Positions 44,182 through 53,774 of a stretch of DNA of 64,000 nt are shown one piece after another (position 1 is the first letter of the stretch; each line of letters starts with the position of its first letter). Origin of the DNA: Ahaetulla prasina. Its lineage: Eukaryota > Chordata > Lepidosauria > Squamata > Colubridae. A model generated the notes under the pieces. The model searched no databases. It was given only the letters and a program-made list of their open reading frames with translations, and was not told the DNA's origin. The translations under genes and the position numbers were made by a program. The DNA is taken from NCBI RefSeq assembly GCF_028640845.1, contig NC_080540.1:216363300-216427299 (forward strand), written 5' to 3'.

Positions 44182-44672
44182 CAGGGGTGAAATCCAAAAT
44201 TTTCCCCTATCAGTTCTCTTTCCACTTATGACTGTATGACTGTAACTTTGTTGCTGGCAATCCTTATGATTTATATTGATATATTGACTATCATTTGTGT
44301 TGTAAATGTTGTACCTTGATGAACGTATCTTTTCTTTTATGTACACTGAGAGCATATGCACCAAGACAAATTCCTTGTGTGTCCAATCACACTTGGCCAA
44401 TAAAAAATTCTATTCTATTCTATTCTATTCTATTCTATTCTATTCTATTCTATTCTATTCTATTCTGTGGGTGTGGCTTGGTGGGTGTGGCAAGGGAAGG
44501 ATATTGCAAAATCTCCATTCCTTCCCCTCCTGGGGGAAAGATATTGCAAAATTTCCCTTCCCATCCCACTCTGGAGCCAGCCAGAGGTGGTATTTGCTGG
44601 TTCTCTGAGCTATTCAAAATTTCCACTACCGATTCTCCAGAACCTGTTAAAACCTGCTGGATTTTACCCTTG
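44182..44672 (+). mobile_element. hAT-type MITE, TSD gtggagct, split by an L3 LINE
   Basis: The ends CAGGGGTGAAATCCAAAA and GATTTTACCCTTG have perfect 8-base TSDs (44174-44181, 44673-44680). The family sequence CAGTTCT-GTGGGTGTGGC is broken after the first part by the LINE tail at about 44218-44466. Confidence 0.93.
44218..44466 (+). mobile_element. L3/Snake1 3' end with (ATTCT)n tail, nested
   Basis: The longest L3 piece here: TTTCCACTTATGACTGTATG, GTAAATGTTGTACCTTGATG, TATGTACACTGAGAGCATAT, CAATCACACTTGGCCAATAA and 12-13 ATTCT units. The tail abuts GTGGGTGTGGC of the host MITE directly. Confidence 0.93.
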
Positions 44673-44843
44673 GTGGAGCTCTTACCAAACCTTATTCTTT
44701 CTATGAGGTGCTTTCTTTATTTATCAACATAAAAAGAAAGGAAAAGCCAAATGCCCTGGGTATCTTCTATATTTTTACATATTTTTTCCCCTTTTTTTGA
44801 AGGAAAAATTGATGTTCCCGCTTGCATTGTCCCACTATGCATC

Positions 44844-45251
44844 TTACGGGAACAAAAATGCCAAATCCACTTGCGGCAGGATCTGCGGGGAAATGTGTTT
44901 GTAGCTGAACCACAAGTTTCTCCAACAATCAGAAAAATGAGTTTTTAACAGGGATATCATCGTACCAAACTTAGGTAGTTCTGCGTCCTGATCTGAAACA
45001 GTCAGCATTAAGTGCTGCATTAGTGGATTGTGATTGACCATTAAATTATTCCATTTCATTCTCCATTTGGACTTGTCTTCTCTTCTGAAATTACCTATCG
45101 CCAAGTAACGCATAAATGCTCCAAAGTTCTTTTCCTGTGCTCTGCTCCAAGATCTGATTGCTAGATTTTGTAAGTCGGCCAAAATATGATTCAAATTCAA
45201 GGTTTGAAAATGGCAAGATTCCATTCTATTTTCTGAGTCAAGCTTCAGCAA
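44844..45251 (-). other. Candidate terminal coding exon or retrocopy
   Basis: An open minus-strand frame of about 135 codons ends at 44844. Its composition is protein-like: LNLNHILADLQNLAIRSW, NFGAFMRYLAIGNFRREDK, KWRMKWNNLMVNHNPLMQHL, LLKTHFSDCWRNLWFSYK. A pyrimidine-rich CTCTTTTTCTTGCTGAAG lies just upstream and ATAAATAAAG follows about 110 bases after the stop. Further upstream to the hAT element at 45410 the other frames still look protein-like (LEEIFKPQKKDPIPKELFAY) with a frame change, which favours a decayed copy over a clean exon. I do not recognise the family. Confidence 0.4.
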
Positions 45252-45409
45252 GAAAAAGAGTCATTGGGACTCTTGGGCCAATTTAGGTTCTTGACCAGAG
45301 GATGTAATTGTATATTTTTGACCAGGGTTCAGGGGAGGCAAGTATCTTTGTACGCAAAGAGTTCTTTTGGAATAGGATCTTTTTTTTGAGGCTTAAATAT
45401 CTCTTCAAG

Positions 45410-46314
45410 CAGTGATGTGAACCTTTTGACTCACCAAGTGCCGAACAGATACATGCTTTGCGTGCTTCGCATGCTCACAGGTTTCATGCGGCTCCCCATG
45501 TGCTCCACCCGCAATCGCACCATCTCCGCATGTGTGTGCTTTTTGCACGCACAATGCACATGCATGAAAGCCATCTACACATGTGCGTGCTGCACACCAG
45601 TACTCTCACGCACATACGCAAACAGGCATGCATGTGCAAGAGAGCTCTGAAGACCGGCTGGGTCCCCTGAACTGCGTGCATGTACACCGGAGGCCTGAAC
45701 ACCACCCTGGGGCGCATGTCCATGCATGTTGTGGCTCCAGTCCCCGAACTTGGTCCCATGCCCGAAAGTGAGTCCGAGAGTGAGGGGGAAGGGCCGGTAA
45801 GGCTTACCTCAGAAGCACGATTCTTTTGGCCCGGCTCCAGGAGCCAGAACCAGGCCAGTCAGAGGACGTAATAAGACTGACATCCCCTGATTCCTCCCTT
45901 CCTCAGGCTACGCCTTCAGACGCAGCTGATAATCATACTAATCAAGCCTGGATCGACCTGCGCTTCAGAAGATTAGAGAGGCGGCATCATCAAAGGGAAG
46001 GGTGGGGCAGGAGCCCCACCCAACAGGATATATAAGGACTGCTCTCACTTCTATGGGAAGCAAATTAGCTGAACCGTGTCGAAGTGAGCTGAAGTCTTAA
46101 TCTGTTTGAACTTTTTGGCAGGCAGCTGGGTTTTCTCGGCCAGGATTGATAGGAGCCGTGAACCCACTGGCTGTAGGCCCACTCATTACTCCAAAGTGAG
46201 GATGGAGACAGAACAATGCACAGCTGCAGGTGAGTTGGGTGACCTGCTTGTGTGCCCAGAAAAATGGCTCTGTGTGCCATTTCGAGTACGCATGCCATAG
46301 GTTTGCCATCACGG
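45410..46314 (+). mobile_element. hAT-type element split by a family A LTR
   Basis: Starts CAGTGATGTGAACCTTTTG and ends AGGTTTGCCATCACGG, the same ends as 46749-47133. Flanks tcttcaag and ccttagag match at only 5 of 8. The inner part has CGCATGTGTGTGC-type blocks. Confidence 0.75.
45727..46215 (+). mobile_element. Solo LTR, family A
   Basis: 489 bases, TGTTGTGG...GACAGAACA, with a perfect TSD atgca (45722-45726, 46216-46220). TATA box in GGATATATAAGGAC near 46026. The frame from LTR base 2 reads VVAPVPELGPMPESESESEG; further on, in a different frame, RFRRLERRHHQRE is the arginine-rich end seen in other copies. Confidence 0.93.
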
Positions 46315-46740
46315 CCTTAGAGCCTGGCACATAAAAAAATAATAATATGCTCATTGTTTAGAAAAATCTGTGGATTAATATTAGTTAATTCAAACATAAA
46401 ATTATTACAAATTAAACATATCAACAGCAATTGTTGTTGTAGGACACCTAACCATAACAAACCTTTATGAAGATGGAAAATGCTCAATAATATCTGTCAG
46501 CAAGATCAGCAATTTTTACCCATCATTGGTGCGCACATTGAAGAATATAGCATCAATTATCTTTCAATTTTTCCACTAAAAACCCCTGGGCTTTCTTTAT
46601 GCAGGAACAACATTGTCGGAGCTTTCAATGAAAAAAAAAATTGCCAGCTTAGGAGTTTATGTAAATTTTTACTCTATGGAACTGGATGGGATTGGGTTCA
46701 GAAGTGTATTCAGATATTCAAGATGATATAGGAAAGTTAG
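46315..46740. other. No gene recognised
   Basis: Unique sequence. Confidence 0.45.
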
Positions 46741-46748
46741 CCCTAAGG

Positions 46749-47133
46749 CTGTGATGGTGAACCTATGGCATGCGTGCCGGAAGTGGCATATATCGCCTGG
46801 CACGCATGGCATCGCCCATTCCTCTTCCGGGTTTCTGGCGCTCATGCACACGTGATGATCAGCTGGCCTTTTTGCATGCGGCAGTGCCAGAAACTGGAAG
46901 AGCTGGTCTTCTGTTTTCCTGTGTGAGCATGCGTGTCACTCAGCTGATCGTCGCATGTACATGCACACCAGAAACCAAGAAGACTATCTGGCCGGTGTGC
47001 AACTTCCAGAAACCGGAAGTTCATTTTTGGGTGCGCGCATGAGCCCTGGGCAGTTCCTCTTCCGGGTTACGACCCAGATGAGTGCATACACTCCCTTTTT
47101 GGCACTTGGTGATGAAAAGGTTTGCCATCACTG
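46749..47133. mobile_element. hAT-type element, TSD ccctaagg
   Basis: 385 bases with ends CTGTGATGGTGAACCTATGG and, inverted, CAGTGATGGCAAACC. Perfect 8-base TSDs (46741-46748, 47134-47141). Contains three CCGGAAGT/ACTTCCGG-type motifs. No transposase. Confidence 0.93.
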
Positions 47134-47141
47134 CCCTAAGG

Positions 47142-47443
47142 TATCTTTCTATGAACTCAGTTGACTGAAGACCAAAAATGGATTGTAATACAATTGCAAA
47201 AAGTCAGATGTTTTCCACTTATTTCTCAGTCGCTTTCTATAACCAATTTGAAGAGAGTTTGTTGCAAGCCTTCAAAGCTTTCTGAGTAAATTTAAAAAGT
47301 AACTTCTAAGTTGCATTCAAGGTAGGTTTCTCTAGAACAATCTGACTTGACAATTGTTAAAATACTTGATCATAAACTAAGCATCAAAATGTCCACAACT
47401 CGTTCCTGGACACCTGATTGAACTAGATGAAATAGTAGAGAAT
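47142..47443. other. No gene recognised
   Basis: Unique sequence. Confidence 0.4.
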
Positions 47444-47451
47444 GGTAGATT

Positions 47452-47765
47452 CAGGGCTGAAATCTAACAGGTTCTGACAGGTTCTGGAGAACCGGTAGCG
47501 GAAATTTTGAGTAGTTCAGAGAACTGGCAAATACCACGTCTGGCTGGCCCCAGAGTGGGATGGGAATGGAGGTTTTGCAATATCCTTCCCCCAGAAGTCA
47601 GGAGGGAATGGGGATTTTGAGTATCTTTCCCCTGGAGTGGGGTAGGAATGGAGTTTGCAATATCCTTCCCCCGCCACACCCACCAAGCCAAGCCCACCAA
47701 GCCACACCATGCCCACCAACCACGTCCACAGAACCGGTAGTAAATAAATTTGGATTTCACCACTG
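47452..47765 (-). mobile_element. hAT-type MITE, TSD ggtagatt
   Basis: 314 bases, CAGGGCTGAAATCTAACAGG to TGGATTTCACCACTG. Perfect 8-base TSDs (47444-47451, 47766-47773). Confidence 0.95.
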
Positions 47766-47777
47766 GGTAGATTAATA

Positions 47778-47966
47778 CAACAATGACAAGCAAAGTCAAT
47801 GGTGAAGCCAGATTCACTTAACAACTGTGTTACTATAACATAACAAATGCAGTGATTCACTTAACAACTGTCATAAAATGGGGTAAAACTCATTTAACAG
47901 CTTTCTCACTTAGGAACAAAAATTTTGCGCTCAATTGTGGTCGTATGTTGAGGAACACCTTATATC
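47778..47966. mobile_element. Tigger-like MITE, right part
   Basis: Family blocks GATTCACTTAACAACTGTG and CTCAATTGTGGTCGTATG, ending TTGAGGAACACC-TTA. The left half is missing. Confidence 0.75.
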
Positions 47967-47999
47967 AGACTGATTTGTACCTAGAAGACTCATCCAGTC

Positions 48000-48270
48000 A
48001 TTATTATTATTTTTTTTAATTTATTTCCCGCCCTTCTCCGAAGACTCAGGGCGGCTTACAATGTGTTAAGCAATAGTCTTCATCCATTTGTATATTATAT
48101 ACAAAGTCAACTTAATTGCCCCCAACAATCTGGGTCCTCATTTTACCTACCTTATAAAGGATGGAAGGCTGAGTCAACCTTGGGCCAGGTGGGACTTGAA
48201 CTTGCAGTAATTGCAAGCAGCTGTGCTAATAACAGACAGACTTAGTCCGTTGAGCCACCAGAGGCCCTTG
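48000..48270 (-). mobile_element. tRNA-derived SINE with LINE-type hairpin tail
   Basis: On the minus strand: head GGTGGCTCAACGGACTAAG (A box) and AGTTCAAGTCCCACC (B box), body AAAATGAGGACCCAGATTG, tail GTAAGCCGCCCTGAGTCTTC, GGAGAAGGGCGGGAAATAAA and an A-rich end. The tail hairpin matches the 3' end of the L2-like LINE at 29220-29728. Confidence 0.9.
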
Positions 48271-49876
48271 TCATTGAGTAGAAGGCAAAAGAGAAACAGA
48301 AAAATAGCAGATTTGTTTTTCAAAATTCATTTGAAAGGAAAATAATAAAGGGAATTGTTGAGAAAAGATTAGCCAAGGACTAAAAGACATAGACTGAGGG
48401 TAAATTAAGGATGATAAAGTTTATGAATTGGGGAGAAAGTAGAATAAGTATCTTCTCCTCACTTCTTTCTCTTTAGGAAAATCTGCCTAAACAAGTTCTG
48501 TCAGAACAGTGAGACCCAGATAATTTCTTTTCTTTAAGTGTCCTAACTTTGCAGAACTTGCAGAAGCGATTAAAACAATTAGCCAGATGTTCCTTTTAAT
48601 ATCAGAGAGCCCATAGTCCCACTCAATCTCTCCACCACACTTCAGATATGCCCATTCTTGGGAGGAAGGTTGCATCCATAATAGATGTAATTTAATTCAT
48701 AAATTACAAAGTTTGTTGGTGTCTGAATTGCAGTATCTGATTCAACATATTCCTTGAAATCAAATCAGATGTTTGATTGAATAATCACATCTCTGAATCA
48801 CCACAAAGAAATTTCTGGTGCCTCTACAAAATCCCAAATCCTCCTCTAGTTATGACCCTCCTCATTTAGTAGCCAGTGTACCATACACAGAGCTAAATTC
48901 TATATTGCCCTTGCTAGACTTGGGTGATTTATTTCAAAATACAAATTATTCATAACTAACGAGATAAGCCTGCTGTTTCATTTAGACATGGCTTTCCATG
49001 AATAGTACTAAACAAAAACAAAAAAAAAAGCAAGGAAATAATTTCCTGCAAACTTCCCAGGAGTGCAACTCAAAATCCAATCCTTCCCCAACTGCCAATC
49101 GACTCCCCTTAGTTAGCGCTTTAGATTAAGTAGACTTTAATTCATAAATTAGCATGGCTTACAAGGCTCTATCAGGAAAAAGTGCAGAGTACAGCAAAGA
49201 CCTTTGAAAATTCCCCTGCTACAGTGCCTCTGTTTGCAGATACTGCAGGAAGAGGATATATGGTGAAATTCATTGCAGAAGAGGCCCAAATACATCACCA
49301 AGAAAGTCATTTGCGGGGGCTGCAAAACACACAGATGCACAAATGCATTCTAATTAATTTGCTGTGAGTAATCCTAGGTGGTTCATTTTAGCAGAAAAAT
49401 TAGAGCAGATAAAAATGTGATTGAATTTTTATGTAAAAATAAGGCAAAATTATCCTGATGCAAGGGCTAATAAACAATATTAAAATGTACAAGAGGAGAT
49501 TCTGTAATTATTTTCTCTGTCCTCCCCCCCACCACCACCACCTCTCTTTCCCTCTGGTTTTTTCCTCCTTGGGCTAATTAATTTCCCCCCATCATCCATC
49601 CTTCTGTAAGAGGCAATGAGTTGCTGGGATTTCAGAGAGTATTTTGCTGTGAATTGGGCCAAGAGTAGGAACATCTCTACTCACACTCTAAATGTATCTT
49701 CTCCCTCTCCATCAACAACAATCAAAGAAACAAGCCCAGGTTTTTCCCATAAGCTCAATCAGTAACTTTGGACCAGCTGCTCTTCTATTAGTCCAACATG
49801 GTTTTCCAGCAAGCTTGGGGATCCCACAGCAATAGGAAACCCACAAGATAGCTGCATTGACTGTGAGATTTTAACA
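48271..49876. other. No gene recognised; repeat-poor
   Basis: Mostly unique sequence. A CCACCACCACC patch is at about 49528. The part at about 49140-49370 is open in places but has no splice sites or motif I recognise. Confidence 0.45.
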
Positions 49877-49881
49877 CTTCC

Positions 49882-50433
49882 TGTTGTGACCCAGGTTCCT
49901 GGACCCAGACTCCTGGACTCGGATGATTCAGAAAATGAGGGAGAAGACCTGGCAAGCCCTGTTTCTCTTGTGCCCTCTCCCTCCCTGGCACCCACTCAAA
50001 GGGAGGAGGAGGGCCGCACGCCTGATTCTCCCGGGCCTTCTTCTGATTTGGCAACGCCCCAAGAACAGTTTTGGAGTGACGCAAGATTACGAAGACTTGA
50101 TCGACGTGCGCAGCAGCGGAAGAGTTGGGACAAAGCCAAGTCATAATTGTCATGCAGTGACATCTGCAGAGACTATAAATAGGAGGCGGGACTTCCTGGT
50201 TTTTTGTCTTGGACAAAGCAATGAATTTGGCGCGAGCTAACTGTTTCATGGAGGGAAGAATATATTCGTGAGTAATTCTGGCCTTATCTATAATTTCCTC
50301 GTTATCTCCAGAAACTTGGCAGGCCCGTGGGTAGACGTGGCCAGGACATGTATCTATGTAAATAAAAGGAAAAAAAAAGGAAGGCCTCTGACGGACTCTT
50401 TGCTGGGAGTATTGGGGGAAGGGAAACAGAACA
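49882..50433 (+). mobile_element. Solo LTR, family A, with an open embedded frame
   Basis: 552 bases, TGTTGTGACC...AAACAGAACA, with a perfect TSD cttcc (49877-49881, 50434-50438). TATA box in GACTATAAATAGG near 50173; AATAAAAGG near 50361 is a likely poly(A) signal. The frame starting at LTR base 2 is open for 88 codons to a stop at 50144-50146: VVTQVPGPRLL, DSDDSENEGEDLASP, then LRRLDRRAQQRKSWDKAKS. It is the best-preserved embedded frame of the family and overlaps the presumed region upstream of TATA. Confidence 0.95.
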
Positions 50434-50539
50434 CTTCCTCCCATGGTCTTGTTTATGACAATGCTTTTTTTTTAATGGTTACGTAAGATTGGTTTTCATT
50501 GTTTTGCTTTAGCGTAAGCTGCCCAGAGTCATATTGCTG

Positions 50540-51210
50540 GGACTGTAGAAAGAGAAGAGCAACAAAGATGATTAAGGGTCTGGAGCAGAGATGGTATTTA
50601 GCAGGTTTGGACTGGTTTGGCCAAACCAGTAGCGGAAATCGTGGGTGGGCCTGCCCTCCCCCTCCCTGGCACTATGCCATCCTATTTAGGCACATTTTTG
50701 AGGCTGGGTTGCATGCATGAAAAGTGTACATGCCAGCAAAACGCGTATACAGAAGGCCGGGTGCGCTCACATTTGTGAACCGGTAGAGACAGTAAGTGAA
50801 TACCACTCCTGGTCTGCAGGATAAAGGAATTAGGTATGTTTAGTTTAGTGAGAAGGAAAGATGGAAGAGAGATTTGATAGCCATCTTCCAATACTTGAAG
50901 GGCTGCCCTAGGGAACAGGGCATCAATTTAGTCTTGTAGTACCTGAGGGTAGGACAAGAAGCAATGGGGGAAGCTTGTTAGTGGGAGAACCAATCTGGAA
51001 ATAAGAGGAAATTTCCTAACAATAAGAACTATTAAGCAGTCCAACAGTTTGCCTTCTGGAGTTGTGGGCGCTCCATTGCTGGAAATTTTCAAGAAAAGAT
51101 TGGGCAACCATTAGTGCAAGATGGCACGAGGACTCCTGCCTCGGGCAGGGGGTTAGTCTAGAAGGCCTCCAAAGTCCCCTCCAACCTTATACTTCTATAA
51201 ATTTGACAAA
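50540..51210 (+). mobile_element. CR1 LINE 3' end, split by a hAT element
   Basis: Plus strand RKRRATKMIKGLE, then after the insert the remnant of KDKGI, EGRFDSHLPILEGLP-type sequence and the 3' UTR TCGGGCAGGGGGTTAGTCTA, GAAGGCCTCCAAAGTCCCC. Broken frames. Confidence 0.9.
50586..50811. mobile_element. hAT-type element in CR1, TSD gtctggag/gtctgcag
   Basis: 226 bases, CAGAGATGGTATTTAGCAGG to GAATACCACTCCTG. TSD matches at 7 of 8 (50578-50585, 50812-50819). Its removal restores the CR1 reading GGTCTG...CAGGATAAAGG. Confidence 0.9.
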
Positions 51211-51440
51211 CCAATAAACAAACAAACTTATCTCACAGGACGGCTATTGTGGGGATAACTAGGAGAAAAACAATACTTTGAGGTCCTACACAAAAAAACA
51301 ACAACATACATTTATTGTAAGGTCACCATAATAAAATCCTGCAAATCTGAAAGCTAAATTCCCTTGTTTACTTTCCGGAAAACTAGGGAAAACCCTTCTG
51401 AGATGCTTCAGTGGGGTAAGATAGCTTTTGCATAAAGATT
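51211..51440. other. No gene recognised
   Basis: Short unique sequence. Confidence 0.4.
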
Positions 51441-51448
51441 GTCTAGGC

Positions 51449-51580
51449 CAGGGGTTTTAAAAGTTGGCAGCTTTAAGTCTTGTGGACTCCAATTCCAGAA
51501 TCCTTCAGTGAGCATAGCTGGCTGAGGGATTCTGGAAGTTGAAGTCCACAAGTTTTAAAATTGCCAAGTTTGGAAACCTG
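51449..51580. mobile_element. Palindromic hAT MITE
   Basis: 132 bases, CAGGGGTTTTAAAAGTTGG and complement CCAAGTTTGGAAACCTG. TSD gtctaggc/gtctagga (51441-51448, 51581-51588), 7 of 8. Same family as 41971-42108. Confidence 0.92.
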
Positions 51581-51595
51581 GTCTAGGATGTGACT

Positions 51596-51794
51596 CAGTA
51601 GTGGGTTTCAAAACCCAGCGCTACCAGCTTGCTATCGGTAGCGTGCGGGCACACTTGCTCACTTTGCGATCATGTGGCACTTCTGTGCATGCACAGATTG
51701 TTTTTGATGACGTCTGCGCAGGTGGGTGGAGCCTCCTGCCGCTGCCACTACCGGTTCTCCTGAACCAGGGCGCACCAGGAGCAACCCACCATTG
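51596..51794. mobile_element. hAT-type MITE, TSD atgtgact/atgtggct
   Basis: 199 bases, CAGTAGTGGGTTTCAAAAC to GCAACCCACCATTG. TSD matches at 7 of 8. It lies eight bases after the previous MITE, and its left TSD starts at that MITE's TSD. Confidence 0.9.
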
Positions 51795-51802
51795 ATGTGG
51801 CT

Positions 51803-53146
51803 CTTCCTCTTGTCTTCCCAGATCCATCCCACATACCATTACATGAAGTGAAGCCTGCAACCCTATAGAGGAACTCACGACACACATAGCACTGCAAGTT
51901 AGCAAGGGGGAGACGGAAAATGCCTCTTCGCTGTTCCCAGCCTCCTCATGGAATCAGTGTCCAAAGTCACAACAGCAGCAGTTGTAATATTCAAGCCAAC
52001 ATAAACAGAGATGGTGTTCACATCTTGCCTCTGAACACATAGAGGTACAAGAGAAGCAAGACTGGAGCATGTGATGGTTGTTGTATTTTTGAGGGTCTAC
52101 AATCCCCAGTGAAATGAATGCCTGGGTCTGAGTAATAGGGAGACAAAATTTCCTCCTTTTTCTTCTCAATGGAGGTTTGTGGCTCTTTCTGCTACAACTA
52201 ATTATGAAGAACAGTATAATTATGTGCCTTGATTACAAGAAGCAATGGCATGATAAGGTCTGCCTTTTAGATGGATGCTAAGAAGAAAATCAGAATTATT
52301 TTTTCATCTCGGGCTTTGATTCAAGGATTGTGAGGCTTGCAATGCTCACTTCTTATTTAGATAATATTTTAAAGTATTTCTGACTCACATTTTGTTCAGA
52401 ACTCTATAACATGAGGTAAAATGAAACCTATATTAACATTCTAAGATGAGCTCACCGTGGTGAACATTAATTATTATTAATTTTGATTAGAGGGGAAAAT
52501 ATTGGCCACTGTAATCCATCCTGAATTGATCATCTTAACTCTGTGGAGGTATCTGCATGCTTAAATATCTTTTGTCAAAATCAATGGAAGTTTAAAGTGC
52601 TCATGAATCACCAGCCTCATTTTGCATTTTAAACATTTGAATAAAGTTCTTCTGAACACATTGAAATTATTGGATTTTTTTTAAAAAAATCTGAATGAAC
52701 TTGGAAGAACATTTGGCTATCTTCACTGGTGCATTACAAGTGAATTGTTCTGCTTATGAGAGAATATTTTTCCACAAAATCATTTGTTTAGAAGAAATCT
52801 TTTAAGTCTCTGAATGCTAACTATGTGCCAATTTGGAGCAAAGAGTGGGAAATCTGTATTTTAGCTGGAAAGTGGAACAAAACATTTGAGAAAGCTTATT
52901 CTGAAGCGTTAATAAATGGTATGTCCACAGAGATTTTTATTAATGATCTGTGTTATCAAGGTGTGTTATTTGAAAAATGACAAACAAGCCTCAATTCTTC
53001 TTTAGCTTGCAATAATCTTTGAAGCTGTCAGTGTAAATAACCGGAAACAGCCCCAAAGAACAGGAAATGTGCTGATTCTGGAAAAGGAGATGATTGAACA
53101 TGGCCCGCTTTAAAATATAACAGTTATATTTAGCCTAAGTAAGATG
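51803..53146. other. No gene recognised; repeat-poor, AT-rich
   Basis: Unique sequence. The part at about 52440-52560 (GGTGAACATTAATTATTATT) looks complex and may be conserved; untested. Confidence 0.4.
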
Positions 53147-53154
53147 ATTTAATC

Positions 53155-53246
53155 CAGTCTTTCTCAACTATGGCTACTATAAGAGGTGTGGAATTCTGGG
53201 AGTTGAAGTCTACACCTCTCAAAGTATCCAAGGTTGAGAAACACTG
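53155..53246. mobile_element. 92-base hAT MITE
   Basis: CAGTCTTTCTCAACTATGGC and complement GGTTGAGAAACACTG, a Charlie-like end. TSD atttaatc/atttaatt, 7 of 8. Inner inverted pair GAGGTGTGGA/TCTACACCTC. Confidence 0.92.
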
Positions 53247-53351
53247 ATTTAATTAATGGATATTACAGTCTGCATGGCTGGATGTCAAGTATAGAGGAAG
53301 AAGATGCTATATAACTCCTATAAGCAGCTGTTCATCCACTTTCCTACATAC

Positions 53352-53524
53352 CAGTGGTGGGTTGCTACGGGTTCTCCCCAGTTTGAGCGAACCAGTAGCG
53401 GCAGTGGCGGGAGGCTCTGCCCACCCACCCAGACATCTCTGTGCATGCGCAGAAGTGTCGTGCACATCAGTGCGCGAATGCCCATGAGCAAACCGGTAAT
53501 GACGAGATTTGAATCCCACTACTG
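53352..53524. mobile_element. hAT-type MITE (GGTTGCT subfamily)
   Basis: 173 bases, CAGTGGTGGGTTGCTACGG to TTGAATCCCACTACTG. TSD ctacatac/ctacatag, 7 of 8 (53344-53351, 53525-53532). Confidence 0.92.
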
Positions 53525-53554
53525 CTACATAGGGTCTACAATTTCTCTGTCTGT

Positions 53555-53578
53555 CCATCATCTCTCTCTCTCTCTCTC

Positions 53579-53629
<51 letters not shown>
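53555..53629. repeat. (CT)n then (CA)n microsatellite
   Basis: About 11 CT/TC units (to 53582) and about 22 CA units. Confidence 0.96.
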
Positions 53630-53633
<4 letters not shown>

Positions 53634-53766
53634 GGTGGGATTCAACCAGTTCGCACCACTTCGGGAGAACCAGTTGTTAACTTTCTGAGCAGTCTGGCGA
53701 ACTGGTTGTTGGAAGAAATCATTAGGGCAGAGAACCGGTTGTTAAATTACCTGAATCCCACCACTG
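53630..53766. mobile_element. 137-base hAT MITE in a (CA)n tract
   Basis: CAGTGGTGGGATTCAACCAG to TGAATCCCACCACTG, six differences from 40832-40968. Flanks cacacaca/cacacacc match at 7 of 8, so the target was the microsatellite itself. Confidence 0.93.
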
Positions 53767-53774
53767 CACACACC

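Noticed and set aside
49788..50444. 218-codon minus-strand frame
   Set aside because: It is antisense to the family A LTR, whose plus strand has the conserved frame; it is a shadow frame.
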